Shown: one piece after another, positions 35,901-42,779 of the stretch | Layout of the letters: every line of letters begins with the position of its first letter | Numbering within the stretch: position 1 is the first letter of the stretch | Source: Pseudomonadota bacterium | GTDB lineage: Bacteria; Chloroflexota; UBA6077; JAJPHF01 | Assembly (NCBI GenBank): GCA_021325365.1 | Contig: JAJPHF010000176.1 | Coordinates: 53,170 to 117,169 of the forward strand | DNA length: 64,000 nt | Direction of reading: 5' to 3' | Notes under the pieces: model-generated | Database searches by the model: none | Seen by the model: the letters and a program-made list of their open reading frames with translations, nothing else | What the model was told of the DNA's origin: nothing | Program-made: the position numbers and the translations under genes

Positions 35901-35982
35901 CGGGCGTCGCGGTCGCGCCGGGCGAGGCCGGGGCCGTAGGGTTACGCGCGGTGTGGGCGGGGGCGCGGCGAGTCGTGCTCAC
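32923..35982 (-). CDS. O-antigen ligase/polymerase (Wzy-like) family protein with C-terminal TPR domain
   Basis: This 1019-aa membrane protein has 12 or more TM helices in its first ~670 residues, including the ligase-like loop LVGYGPESVVYLLNRVLPP and HNALLDRLLMTGLLG. Its last ~330 residues form TPR repeats (LEARYYSTLGELYRYWADVA, then AAALKPNDVEIHAGLGDTLL). The role is predicted to be polymerisation or ligation of polysaccharide outside the membrane. Residues about 109-152 come from repeats: first PTPLPPLPTREGGEDG (palindromic class), then SYSALSTQHLAL (heptamer class). The insertion lies in a loop between TM helices. The start is a GTG with GGAG 12 bases upstream. Confidence 0.87.
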   Translation of the reverse strand: MSTTRRAPAHTARNPTAPASPGATATPAPADPGAPLATPTADAVWRYANATLEACWLVIAALVPLYLDLLRAQASLARGQALQVLAAFMALLWLIQWAAGRRSAAVRAGGPTPLPPLPTREGGEDGPPIPGGEGRGSAGAAMSYSALSTQHLALFVVLAAAYVGTTLLATVLSPLPAIAFWGSYLRGEGAVAVASYAVLFLVVADRLRHRAQLDRLVSVLLATSLPVCLYAVPQAMGHDPFGLQNTGGRAAATAGNAIFLAAYLGMLVPLTVWRLLDDPRRRGDVPRGSWLGPPGVAAAVVVVGAAFGAAIGRPQGWWAYPMLLAGFALVVAVLPPLPADALGQQVRRASYAALLALQLLVIVLTASRGPLAALLIALAVVGALCAWRGRRWRQLALVGALVVLASGGMLALMAPRSPLRPIADSVPLLQRLARVREDYTGARVLVWQRATEVLTAPTLMAPDGDALGGTRLLVGYGPESVVYLLNRVLPPPHELGNILGEFWDRTHNALLDRLLMTGLLGLAAYLALVLGVLVVALRRAWPTRAPFGWGLSFALAVALLSHLVESQTSMLALPPEAIFWLLAGVAVAVPGLERAPAVVVAAPPGAGRRDRRGAHGASAGLPTVPRAGVWPWPVVGYAAAAVLATLVMLQMPAPEALRAATVVELAAVLAAALVGALALAPAPAPGGAEAGGTTARALGAVALAGVVALAVSAHQVSALAAEVAFHRSELGQQSGNFPGAIRAAQQALALAPGQAEYYHILGQYYGALAGSTRAAPRPDFAPSLAAVRDEAAPEQLGRDQLFALGELSLNEATRLNPLEARYYSTLGELYRYWADVAGQPEHLAAAEASFARAAALKPNDVEIHAGLGDTLLLAGDAEGALAEGREATALLPDYWYGHDVVARAALALGDPTAALLAAGRALWNAGSTPAGVKAPTPYELDRLRQVLLDAVGTGATPVRPGALLRNDVSGSVYRIDEQGRARVLSPALAATCAAPPANVYPLPDTVLPNLPAGPALDAC
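35528..35655. repeat. Two repeat classes within the O-antigen ligase gene
   Basis: Bases 35528-35553 are tandem 7-mers (TGCTGAG units). Bases about 35575-35655 are G+C-rich palindromic elements with cores such as CCCCCCGGGATTGGGGGG. Together they add about 44 codons in frame. Confidence 0.8.
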
Positions 35983-36033
35983 GGTCTGACGAGGCTCCTG
36001 CTGCCTGCTCGCCCTACCCGCGAGCGCCCCGGC

Positions 36034-36039
36034 AGTATA
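36034..36039 (-). promoter_or_regulatory. TATACT -10 element for the O-antigen ligase gene
   Basis: The minus strand reads GGGTATACTGCC. A start near 36027 gives a 45-base leader. No -35 consensus is seen. Confidence 0.4.
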
Positions 36040-36077
36040 CCCGGCCGCCGGGGGGGCGTCAACGAAACGCGGCGCGC

Positions 36078-36169
36078 GGGGTGCCCCTTAACCTTTTGCG
36101 CTCCGGAAGGCGCCGGTCCTGTCAGCAAGCCGCCGTCGCGTTCGGCCGCAAAACTCCAAAGGGCACCCC
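36078..36169. repeat. Long imperfect inverted repeat between epimerase and O-antigen ligase genes
   Basis: The arms at 36078-36100 and 36147-36169 match at 18 of 23 positions, with shared blocks GGGGTGCCC and TTTTGCG. It may act as a terminator for the epimerase gene or be a small mobile remnant. Confidence 0.5.
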
Positions 36170-36228
36170 GGCCCGCGCCTCCCGGCACCGGATGTATAGC
36201 CGGCACCCGCACACGAGCGCGCCGGGCG

Positions 36229-37215
36229 TCAACGACGGTCCGGCGCCATCTCCGCCGCTCGGTACCAGGCGACCGTGCGCCGCAGCCCGTCCAGCAGCGC
36301 GACGCGCGGCCGGTAGCCCAGCACCCGCTCGGCCCGCGCGATGCTCGCTTGCGAGTGCCACACGTCGCCCGTCCGGCGCGGCTCGTGGCGCGGCACGACG
36401 CTGGTGCCGAGGACGGCGTTCAGCGTCGCCACCAGGTCCAGCAGGCTGTGGCGCTGGCCCGACGCCACGTTGATCGGCGCCCCGCTGGCCTCCGGCGCCT
36501 CCAGCGCCAGCAGGTTCGCCGCCACTACGTCGTCCACGTACACGAAGTCGCGCGACTGGCTGCCATCGCCGTAGATCGTGGGCGGCTCGCCGCGCAGCAG
36601 CGCCGCGATGAAGCGCGAGATCACCCCGGCGTAGGGCGATTGCGGGTCCTGACGCGGTCCGTAGACGTTGAAGTAGCGCAGCACGACCGTCTCGAAGCCG
36701 TAGCCGTGGGCGAACGCCGCGCAGTAGTGCTCGCCGGCCAGCTTGGCCGCCGCGTAGGGCGAGAGCGGCTGGGGCGCCATGTCCTCGCGCTTGGGCAGCG
36801 TCGGGTCGTCGCCGTAGGCCGCCGCCGACGCCGCGTATAGCACGCGCCGCACACCCGCCTCCCGCGTGGCGACCAGCACGTTCAGCGTGCCCGTCGCATT
36901 GATGGCGTGCGTTAGCAGCGGCGCCTCCAGCGAGCGGGGCACCGAGACGAGCGCCGCCTCGTGCAGCACGTACTCCATGCCCGCAACAGCGCGGCGCACC
37001 GCATCCAGGTCGCGCACGTCGCCCTCGTAGACCTCGACGTCCCGCGCCACCTCGGCCAGGTTGGCGCGGCGCCCGCTGGAGCAATCGTCGAGCACCCGCA
37101 CCCGGTCGCCCCGCCGCACCAGGGCGGCGACCAGGTGCGAGCCGATGAACCCGCACCCCCCCGTGACCAGCACCCGCCGCCCCGCCAAGCCGCCTCCTGC
37201 CCGCGCCTCGCCCAT
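36229..37215 (-). CDS. NAD-dependent sugar epimerase (GalE-like extended SDR)
   Basis: This 328-aa enzyme probably interconverts UDP-hexoses at C4 for polysaccharide synthesis. The NAD motif TGGCGFIG is at 18-25. The active site has S130 (YAASAAAYG), Y154 and K158 (YAAAK). RYFNVYGPRQ and GDGSQSRDFVYVDDVV are typical of UDP-glucose 4-epimerase relatives. Length is normal. It precedes the O-antigen ligase gene in the same direction, but a long inverted repeat and a separate promoter lie between them. Exact sugar specificity is unknown. Confidence 0.92.
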   Translation of the reverse strand: MGEARAGGGLAGRRVLVTGGCGFIGSHLVAALVRRGDRVRVLDDCSSGRRANLAEVARDVEVYEGDVRDLDAVRRAVAGMEYVLHEAALVSVPRSLEAPLLTHAINATGTLNVLVATREAGVRRVLYAASAAAYGDDPTLPKREDMAPQPLSPYAAAKLAGEHYCAAFAHGYGFETVVLRYFNVYGPRQDPQSPYAGVISRFIAALLRGEPPTIYGDGSQSRDFVYVDDVVAANLLALEAPEASGAPINVASGQRHSLLDLVATLNAVLGTSVVPRHEPRRTGDVWHSQASIARAERVLGYRPRVALLDGLRRTVAWYRAAEMAPDRR

Positions 37216-37409
37216 GATCTGACAACGTGACCAAATCGTAGGGCACGGGCTCGTCCCCTGCCGCCCGGCCGTGGCGTCCGAGCCGGGCAGCGGAGGATGC
37301 TCCCCGCCTACGTTATCTTGCCGCCCGGCAGCGAGCGCTGCAAGCGGGCGAGGATGCGCGGAGCACGTCCCGTCGCCCTACGGCGCCGCCCGCTCCGCGC
37401 CGCCCTGGC

Positions 37410-38213
37410 TCACTGGCTCGGGGCGTTGGTGAACGGTGCGGTCGCCGGAGCGTCGGCGCTCAGGGTTGGCAGCGGCGACAACCCCGGCGCGGGCGTCCCT
37501 TCCGGTGTCGCCGTGGCGGGCAGCGCCGTCGGCGTGGCCGTCGCCGGGGGCGTCGTCGCCGTTGCCAGGGCCGAGGGCGAGGGCAACGGCCGGCGGGTCG
37601 GCGTCGGCGCGGTGAAGTCACCCGGGCCGATGAGGACTGGCTGCATGGGCGTGATCAACTCGGTCGGCCGCCCCTGCGGGCGCGGTATCGGGGTGGTGGC
37701 GGGCATGGGGTTGTAGGGGATGCTCGGATCGTGGAGCAGGCGACTAAACAGCGCGCCAGCAAAACTACCATCCATCCGGAGGAGCCTGCCGGTCAGCATG
37801 TCGTAAGTGAAGCCGATGTAGCCGAGTTGCTGCCCGCTCTCCGGCCAGCCGAAGTTCCCACGGACGATAATCAGCGCCAGCAGCGGATCGTTGTCAGGGA
37901 AGAGGACGTCGGGTAATCCAAGGGGGCCGAACTGAGTAGCGAGTATCCTAGTCGCTAGGACGACCTCCGGGGTCCCACGGACCACCGGGTAGTTGACCCG
38001 GACCTCTTCCAGCGCGCGGTCTACGAGCTGGTCCATCGAACCCGGCGTATAGGGGCGCAAGTAGGCGCCGAGGGTCGGGCTTGGCGTCGCCAGCGCCGTC
38101 GTGACCCCACTGGCCGCGCTGCCCGGCGGCGCCGGCTCCTGGGCCGGCGCCGCTGCCAGCAACGTCAGTACGAGTAGGCAGCCCGCGATGGCCGACGGGG
38201 CAGACGATAACAC
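37410..38213 (-). CDS. Secreted protein of unknown function with a Thr/Pro-rich tail
   Basis: This predicted 267-aa protein begins at a GTG with a signal peptide (SAIAGCLLVLTLLAAAPAQ). The middle (about 50-170) looks globular: DQLVDRALEEVRVNYPVV, then PLLALIIVRGNFGWPESG. The last ~80 residues are Thr/Pro/Ala-rich (PTPTRRPLPSPSALATATT) and may be extended on the surface. The start is uncertain because GGGGAG abuts it too closely for a good Shine-Dalgarno. It lies 14 bases after a substrate-binding lipoprotein gene, so it probably belongs to that operon. I do not recognise a family. Confidence 0.6.
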   Translation of the reverse strand: MLSSAPSAIAGCLLVLTLLAAAPAQEPAPPGSAASGVTTALATPSPTLGAYLRPYTPGSMDQLVDRALEEVRVNYPVVRGTPEVVLATRILATQFGPLGLPDVLFPDNDPLLALIIVRGNFGWPESGQQLGYIGFTYDMLTGRLLRMDGSFAGALFSRLLHDPSIPYNPMPATTPIPRPQGRPTELITPMQPVLIGPGDFTAPTPTRRPLPSPSALATATTPPATATPTALPATATPEGTPAPGLSPLPTLSADAPATAPFTNAPSQ

Positions 38214-38227
38214 TCCCCGATCGCCGG

Positions 38228-39865
38228 CTAGTGCACGCGGATGTCGCTGGCGAAGATGCGCAGGTCGGGGCGCGGCGCGTAGTCGATGTTCTTCGCCATG
38301 CCCCACAGCATGTTGATCGTCCACAGGAAGCAGGCCGGCGCCTCCTCGGTGATCAGGCTCATCTCGTCCGACAGCGCCTGCTTGCGCGCGTTCTCGTCGA
38401 ACGACGCCCGCTCCTTCTGGAACAACGCGTCGAGCTGCGGGTTCGAGTAGCCGATGCGCGGCGACACGCCCGTCTCGAAGTACTGCGAGAGCGCCGGGCC
38501 CGGGTCGTTCACCGAGCCGCGGCCCATGTAGTAGAACGGCGTGCGGCCCGCCTGCACGTCGGCCCACAGCGTCGGCCACTCGGGCGTCATCAGCTTGGCG
38601 CGGATGCCCACCGCGTTCATCTGCGCGGCCATCGCCTCGGCCGACTGCTTGTCCTGGATGTAGCGGCCCACCGGCGTGTAGAAGTCCACGTCCACGCCGT
38701 TCGGGTAGCCCGCCTCGGCCAGGAGCTGCTTGGCCTTCGCGGGGTCGTAGGTGTACCGCGGCTGGAGGTTCGGATTGTAGGCGTAGCTCGCGGGGCCGAT
38801 CGGGCCGTCGAGGCGCTTGCCTTGCCCCTGGAGCACGCCCTGGATGATCCCGTCGCGGTCGATCGAGTAGCAGACCGCCTGGCGCACCAGCTTGTTGTCC
38901 CACGGCTTGGTCTTCGGCATCATCGCCAGGAACATGATCTCCTGCGAGTCGGTGCTGACCACCTTCGTGTTGGGCGCGCTGTTCACGCGGTCCACGAGGT
39001 GCGGCGGCAGGAACTCGGCGATCTGGATCTCGCCGTTCAGCAGCGCCGTGACCCGTACCTCGGTCTCGCGCATGATGCGGTAGACGACCTCGTCCGGCCC
39101 GTCCACCTTGCCGCCCCACCAGTTCGGGTTCTTGGCGATCACCAGCCGCTGGTTCGGCACCAGCTCCTTGAACATGTACGGCCCCGTGCCGATGGGCGGC
39201 TGCTGGTCGATCTGGTCGGGGCCGAACTTGTCGTACTGCGCCTTGCTGGTGATGATGAGCAGGTCCGCGAAGTAGCTCAGCAGCGAGGCCGTCGGCTCCT
39301 TGGTGGTCATGCGCACGGTGTAGTCGTCCGTCGCCTCCACGCTCGCCAGCGGCGCCGTGTTCTGCTTCTGCTTGCTGTCCCGGTCGTTCCGGATGCGGTT
39401 GATCGAGTGGACCACGTCGGCCGACGTGAAGGGCGAGCCATCCTGCCACTTCACGTCCTTGCGCAGGTGGAACACCCAGGTCGTCGGGTTCTCGACCTCC
39501 CAGCTTTCGGCCAGCTCCGGCTTGTAGGTGTTGGTCTGAGGGTCCATCGTCACCAGGCAGCCGAGCACCTCGCACCAGATGCCGTAGCCCAGCGAGATGC
39601 TGTCGGCGTAGGGGTTCTGCGACTCGATCGTCTCCGTGACGCCGATGGTCACCCGTGTCGGGCCGCTGCTGCTGGTCCCGCCGCCCGACGCCTGACTGGC
39701 GGGCGCCGCGTTGCTCGCCGCGCCGCTGCCCGCCGCGCCGCTTCCGGCCGTGTTGCTTGCCGCGGCGCCGCTGCTGCCCTGTGGGCGTGGCTGGGCCTGC
39801 TGGCAGCCCAGGGCGAACAGCGTGAGGCTGGCGACGAGCCCGAGGAGTCGCGCGTGCTTACCCAT
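38228..39865 (-). CDS. ABC transporter substrate-binding lipoprotein, family 5
   Basis: This 545-aa extracytoplasmic solute receptor has the lipobox LFALGC with lipidated C21, then a Ser/Ala/Gly-rich linker (about 25-70). Family features include DVKWQDGSPFTSADVVHSI, IGTGPYMFKELVP and VRQAVCYSIDRDGIIQGVL. It is a close paralogue of the receptor at 41075-42709; both share YDPAKAKQLLAEAGxPNGVD. Lying on either side of one DppB-type permease, the pair probably arose by duplication. Likely ligands are peptides or related amides, given the peptidase and amidohydrolases upstream. Confidence 0.93.
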   Translation of the reverse strand: MGKHARLLGLVASLTLFALGCQQAQPRPQGSSGAAASNTAGSGAAGSGAASNAAPASQASGGGTSSSGPTRVTIGVTETIESQNPYADSISLGYGIWCEVLGCLVTMDPQTNTYKPELAESWEVENPTTWVFHLRKDVKWQDGSPFTSADVVHSINRIRNDRDSKQKQNTAPLASVEATDDYTVRMTTKEPTASLLSYFADLLIITSKAQYDKFGPDQIDQQPPIGTGPYMFKELVPNQRLVIAKNPNWWGGKVDGPDEVVYRIMRETEVRVTALLNGEIQIAEFLPPHLVDRVNSAPNTKVVSTDSQEIMFLAMMPKTKPWDNKLVRQAVCYSIDRDGIIQGVLQGQGKRLDGPIGPASYAYNPNLQPRYTYDPAKAKQLLAEAGYPNGVDVDFYTPVGRYIQDKQSAEAMAAQMNAVGIRAKLMTPEWPTLWADVQAGRTPFYYMGRGSVNDPGPALSQYFETGVSPRIGYSNPQLDALFQKERASFDENARKQALSDEMSLITEEAPACFLWTINMLWGMAKNIDYAPRPDLRIFASDIRVH

Positions 39866-39880
39866 GACCGTCCCCTCCTT

Positions 39881-39910
39881 GCGCTCGGCATCCCCCGGAT
39901 GCCCGAGCGC
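39881..39910 (-). promoter_or_regulatory. Stem-loop in the leader of the second receptor gene
   Basis: GCGCTCGG-CATCC pairs with GGATG-CCCGAGCGC across a CCC loop, with one bulge. It sits between the permease stop and the receptor start and could stabilise the receptor mRNA. Confidence 0.4.
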
Positions 39911-39946
39911 CGCTGCGCCGCCACCCGAGTCGGCGGTGACGAAAGC

Positions 39947-40951
39947 CTACTGGAAGCGGATGCGTGGGTCAACTACCGCGTAGATGGCGTCGATCGCCAG
40001 GTTGATGGCAACGAACGCCACGGTATACACCAGTACGATGCCGGTTACCAGGGGGTAGTCGCGCGACGTGACGCCGGTGATGAGCAGGTTGCCCACCCCC
40101 GGCCAGGCGAACACCGTCTCCACGATGATCGAGCCGCTGAGCTGCGTGCCCAGCTCGAGCCCGACCACGGTGACGATGGGGATGAGCGCGTTGCGCAGGA
40201 CGTGGCGCCAGAGCACCACGCGATTCATCAGGCCCTTCGCGCGCGCCACCAGCACGTAGTCCTCGCGCGTGATCTCCAGCACGGCCGAGCGGGTGATGCG
40301 CATGAGGATGCCGGCCAGCGCGCAGCCGAGCGTTACCGCCGGCAGGACGACGTGCTTGAAGGCGTCGGCCACGCCGGCCCAGTTGCCGGTGATGATACTG
40401 TCAATGAAGTAGAACCCCGTGACGGTCTGCCCCGCCACGCCGTACTCGCTGCGGCCTGCCGACGGGAACCAGTGGAGCACGCCGGCGAACAATAGAATTA
40501 ACATAATGCCGAACCAGAAGTTCGGCATGCTGATGCCGAACAGGCCGAAGATCGTGCCTACGTTGTCGGTGGCCGAGTCGGGCCGGGCCCCGGCGAACAC
40601 GCCCAGCGGGATAGCGATGAGCACGGCGATGAGCACGGCGAAGAACGCTAGCTCGATGGTGGCGGGCAGCCGCGAGCCGATCAGCTCGGTGACGGGCTGA
40701 GCGAAGCGGAACGAGCGCCCCAGGTTGCCCTGCACCGCGTTGCCCACGAAGTAGAGGTACTGGATCGCGAAGGGCTGGTCCAGCCCCCAGCGCGCCCGCG
40801 CCTCGGCGATGTCGGCGTCGGTGGCGTCTTCCGGCAGCAGCAGCGACGCCGGGTCGCCCGGCGCCAGGTGCAGCAGGCCGTACACGAGCAGCGTCACGAG
40901 CAGCATCACGGGAATGGTGCCCACCAGCCGCTGGACCAGATACCGTGTCAT
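39947..40951 (-). CDS. ABC transporter permease, DppB type
   Basis: This 334-aa inner-membrane subunit of a peptide-type importer has six TM helices. It starts MTRYLVQRLVGTIPVMLLVT, typical of DppB. It has LAPGDPASLLLPEDATDADI, the family signature AGILMRITRSAVLEI and the ATPase-coupling EAA region DYVLVARAKGLMNRVVLWRHV. The ATG at 40951 follows GGAGAGGCCCGGC. A DppC-type partner permease and the two ATPases are normally encoded next; here a receptor gene follows instead, so the importer depends on subunits from elsewhere. Confidence 0.94.
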   Translation of the reverse strand: MTRYLVQRLVGTIPVMLLVTLLVYGLLHLAPGDPASLLLPEDATDADIAEARARWGLDQPFAIQYLYFVGNAVQGNLGRSFRFAQPVTELIGSRLPATIELAFFAVLIAVLIAIPLGVFAGARPDSATDNVGTIFGLFGISMPNFWFGIMLILLFAGVLHWFPSAGRSEYGVAGQTVTGFYFIDSIITGNWAGVADAFKHVVLPAVTLGCALAGILMRITRSAVLEITREDYVLVARAKGLMNRVVLWRHVLRNALIPIVTVVGLELGTQLSGSIIVETVFAWPGVGNLLITGVTSRDYPLVTGIVLVYTVAFVAINLAIDAIYAVVDPRIRFQ

Positions 40952-40966
40952 GCCGGGCCTCTCCGT

Positions 40967-40992
40967 GGGGCCGGGGCGCGGGCCCCGGCCCC
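40967..40992 (-). terminator. Strong hairpin between receptor and permease genes
   Basis: GGGGCCGGGG (40967-40976) and CCCCGGCCCC (40983-40992) form a perfect 10-bp stem. Placed after the receptor gene, it is probably a partial terminator or mRNA stabiliser that yields more receptor than permease. Confidence 0.5.
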
Positions 40993-41074
40993 CTGATCGC
41001 CAATTAAGCAGCTGGTCGCGGCCGGCGGGTCGATGTGGCGCAGCCAAACCGACCCGGCAGTCCCGGCCACCAAA

Positions 41075-42709
41075 TTACTTCAGCTTCATGTCCCAGGCGT
41101 AGACGTACTCGTCGCCGCGGGCCTTGAAGTCCAGGCGGTTGCTCACGCCGTAGGTGTCCTCGTACTGGAGCAGGAATACCATCGGCGCCAGCTCCATGAT
41201 GCGCGACATCGTCTTGTGCAGCAGGTCCACGCGCTTGGCGGGGTCGAACTCGCGCGCCGCGGCCACCAGATCGGCGTCGACCTCGGGGTCGGAGAAGTTC
41301 ACTCGCGGCGTGACCCCCGTCTTGAAGTACTGCTCCAGGTACTCGCCCGGGTCCTCGACGGCGCCGCGGCCGAGCAGGTAGAACGGCGACCGGCCGGCTT
41401 GGATGTCCGGCCAGATCTTGCCCCACTCGGGCGTCGTCAGCTTGGCCCGAATGCCCACCTGCCCGAGCATGCTCACGATCGCCTCGGCGATCTCCTTGTC
41501 CTTCAGGTAGCGGCCGCTCGGCGACTGCAGCTCGACGTCCACGCCGTTCGGGAAGCCGGCCTCGGCCAGGAGCTGCTTGGCCTTCGCGGGATCGTAGGTG
41601 TACTGCGGCTGGAGGTTCGGGTCGTAGGCGTACATGCCCGGCCCGATCGGCGTCTTCAGCACGCTCGCGCGGCCGTTCAAGATGCCCTTGACGATGCCTT
41701 CCTTGTCGATCGCGTAGTTCACGGCCTGGCGCAGCTTCACGTTGTCCCACGGCTTGTAGGCGCTGTTCATGCCCAGGAACATCAGCCGCGTGCCGGGCGC
41801 CGACGAGATGTGCGTCTTGCCCGAGTTCGCCACCTGGTCCACGAGCTGCGGCGGCACGTTCGGGATGACGTCCACCTCGCCGTTCTGCAAGGCCGTCACG
41901 GCTGCCTGGGGCTCCTTCATGAAGCGGACGACCAGCTCGTCGAAGGTGGCCTTGTGCTCGCTGCCCCAGTAGTTCGGGTTCTTCTCCAGCACGACGCGCT
42001 GGCCGGGCACGTACTCCTTGAACAGCCAGGGGCCCGTGCCGATCGGGTGCTTGTCGGCCTCCTCGCTGGAGCCGTACTTGTCGTAGACCGCCTTGCTGGT
42101 GATCATGCGGTTGTTCAGGCGGAAGATGAGCGCCGCGTCCGGCTCCTTCGTGTGCAGGCGCACCGTGTACTTGTCCGGGGCGTCGATGCCGTCCACGTTG
42201 CTGAACGTCGAGCGCTGCGCGCTCATCGGGTCGTCCCGCATGCGCTTGTACGAGTGGACCACGTCGTCGGCCGTAAAGTCGCCGCCGTCGTGGAACTTGA
42301 CGCCCTGGCGCAGGATAAAGACCCAGGTGTTCGGGTCCGGATTGGTCCACGAGGTGGCGAGCAGCGGCTCGTTCTGGCTCGTCGCCTCGTTGAACCAGAT
42401 GAGCGGCTCGAACACGTGCATCCACATGCCATACGTGGGGCTCGCGCTGTCGCCGTAGGGGCTGATCGAGACGACCTCGCTGCCCAGCACCTCGGTCACG
42501 CGGCTCGGGCCGCCGCTCTGGCTGCTGCCGCCCGCCTGGGCGCCGCTCGCGGCCGGCGCCTCGCCGCCGCTTGCCGCCGGCGCGTTGCCGCCCGGCGCGG
42601 TCCCGATGCTCGGCTTCGGCTGCGCCGGCGCGCAGGCGACGGCCAGCAGCAACGCCGCCACCACCAGCCGCACGGGGCCATGAATCATCGCGCTACGAAG
42701 CGCACGCAT
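41075..42709 (-). CDS. ABC transporter substrate-binding lipoprotein, family 5
   Basis: This 544-aa receptor has lipobox LLAVAC with lipidated C26 and a Gly/Ala/Ser-rich linker to about residue 68. Family features include VFILRQGVKFHDGGDFTADD, HPIGTGPWLFKEYVPGQ and LRQAVNYAIDKEGIVKGIL. It is a close paralogue of the receptor at 38228-39865. The ATG at 42709 follows GGATGGAGGC. It is followed by the DppB-type permease gene, and preceded by an amidohydrolase gene 70 bases away in the same direction. The ligand is not known. Confidence 0.93.
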   Translation of the reverse strand: MRALRSAMIHGPVRLVVAALLLAVACAPAQPKPSIGTAPGGNAPAASGGEAPAASGAQAGGSSQSGGPSRVTEVLGSEVVSISPYGDSASPTYGMWMHVFEPLIWFNEATSQNEPLLATSWTNPDPNTWVFILRQGVKFHDGGDFTADDVVHSYKRMRDDPMSAQRSTFSNVDGIDAPDKYTVRLHTKEPDAALIFRLNNRMITSKAVYDKYGSSEEADKHPIGTGPWLFKEYVPGQRVVLEKNPNYWGSEHKATFDELVVRFMKEPQAAVTALQNGEVDVIPNVPPQLVDQVANSGKTHISSAPGTRLMFLGMNSAYKPWDNVKLRQAVNYAIDKEGIVKGILNGRASVLKTPIGPGMYAYDPNLQPQYTYDPAKAKQLLAEAGFPNGVDVELQSPSGRYLKDKEIAEAIVSMLGQVGIRAKLTTPEWGKIWPDIQAGRSPFYLLGRGAVEDPGEYLEQYFKTGVTPRVNFSDPEVDADLVAAAREFDPAKRVDLLHKTMSRIMELAPMVFLLQYEDTYGVSNRLDFKARGDEYVYAWDMKLK

Positions 42710-42779
42710 CGCGTTCTGCCTCCATCCACCGCTGCCTGGGCTACGGATGCGCTAATCATCACACGGCGCTGGAAGCGCG

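Noticed and set aside
38231..40495. A long open frame (over 700 codons) antisense to the receptor and permease genes
   Set aside because: High G+C third positions create long antisense frames. The product is Arg/Val/His-rich without domains, while the minus strand encodes clear transporter proteins. The same applies to antisense frames at 1167-2426, 22294-24132 and 41033-42895.
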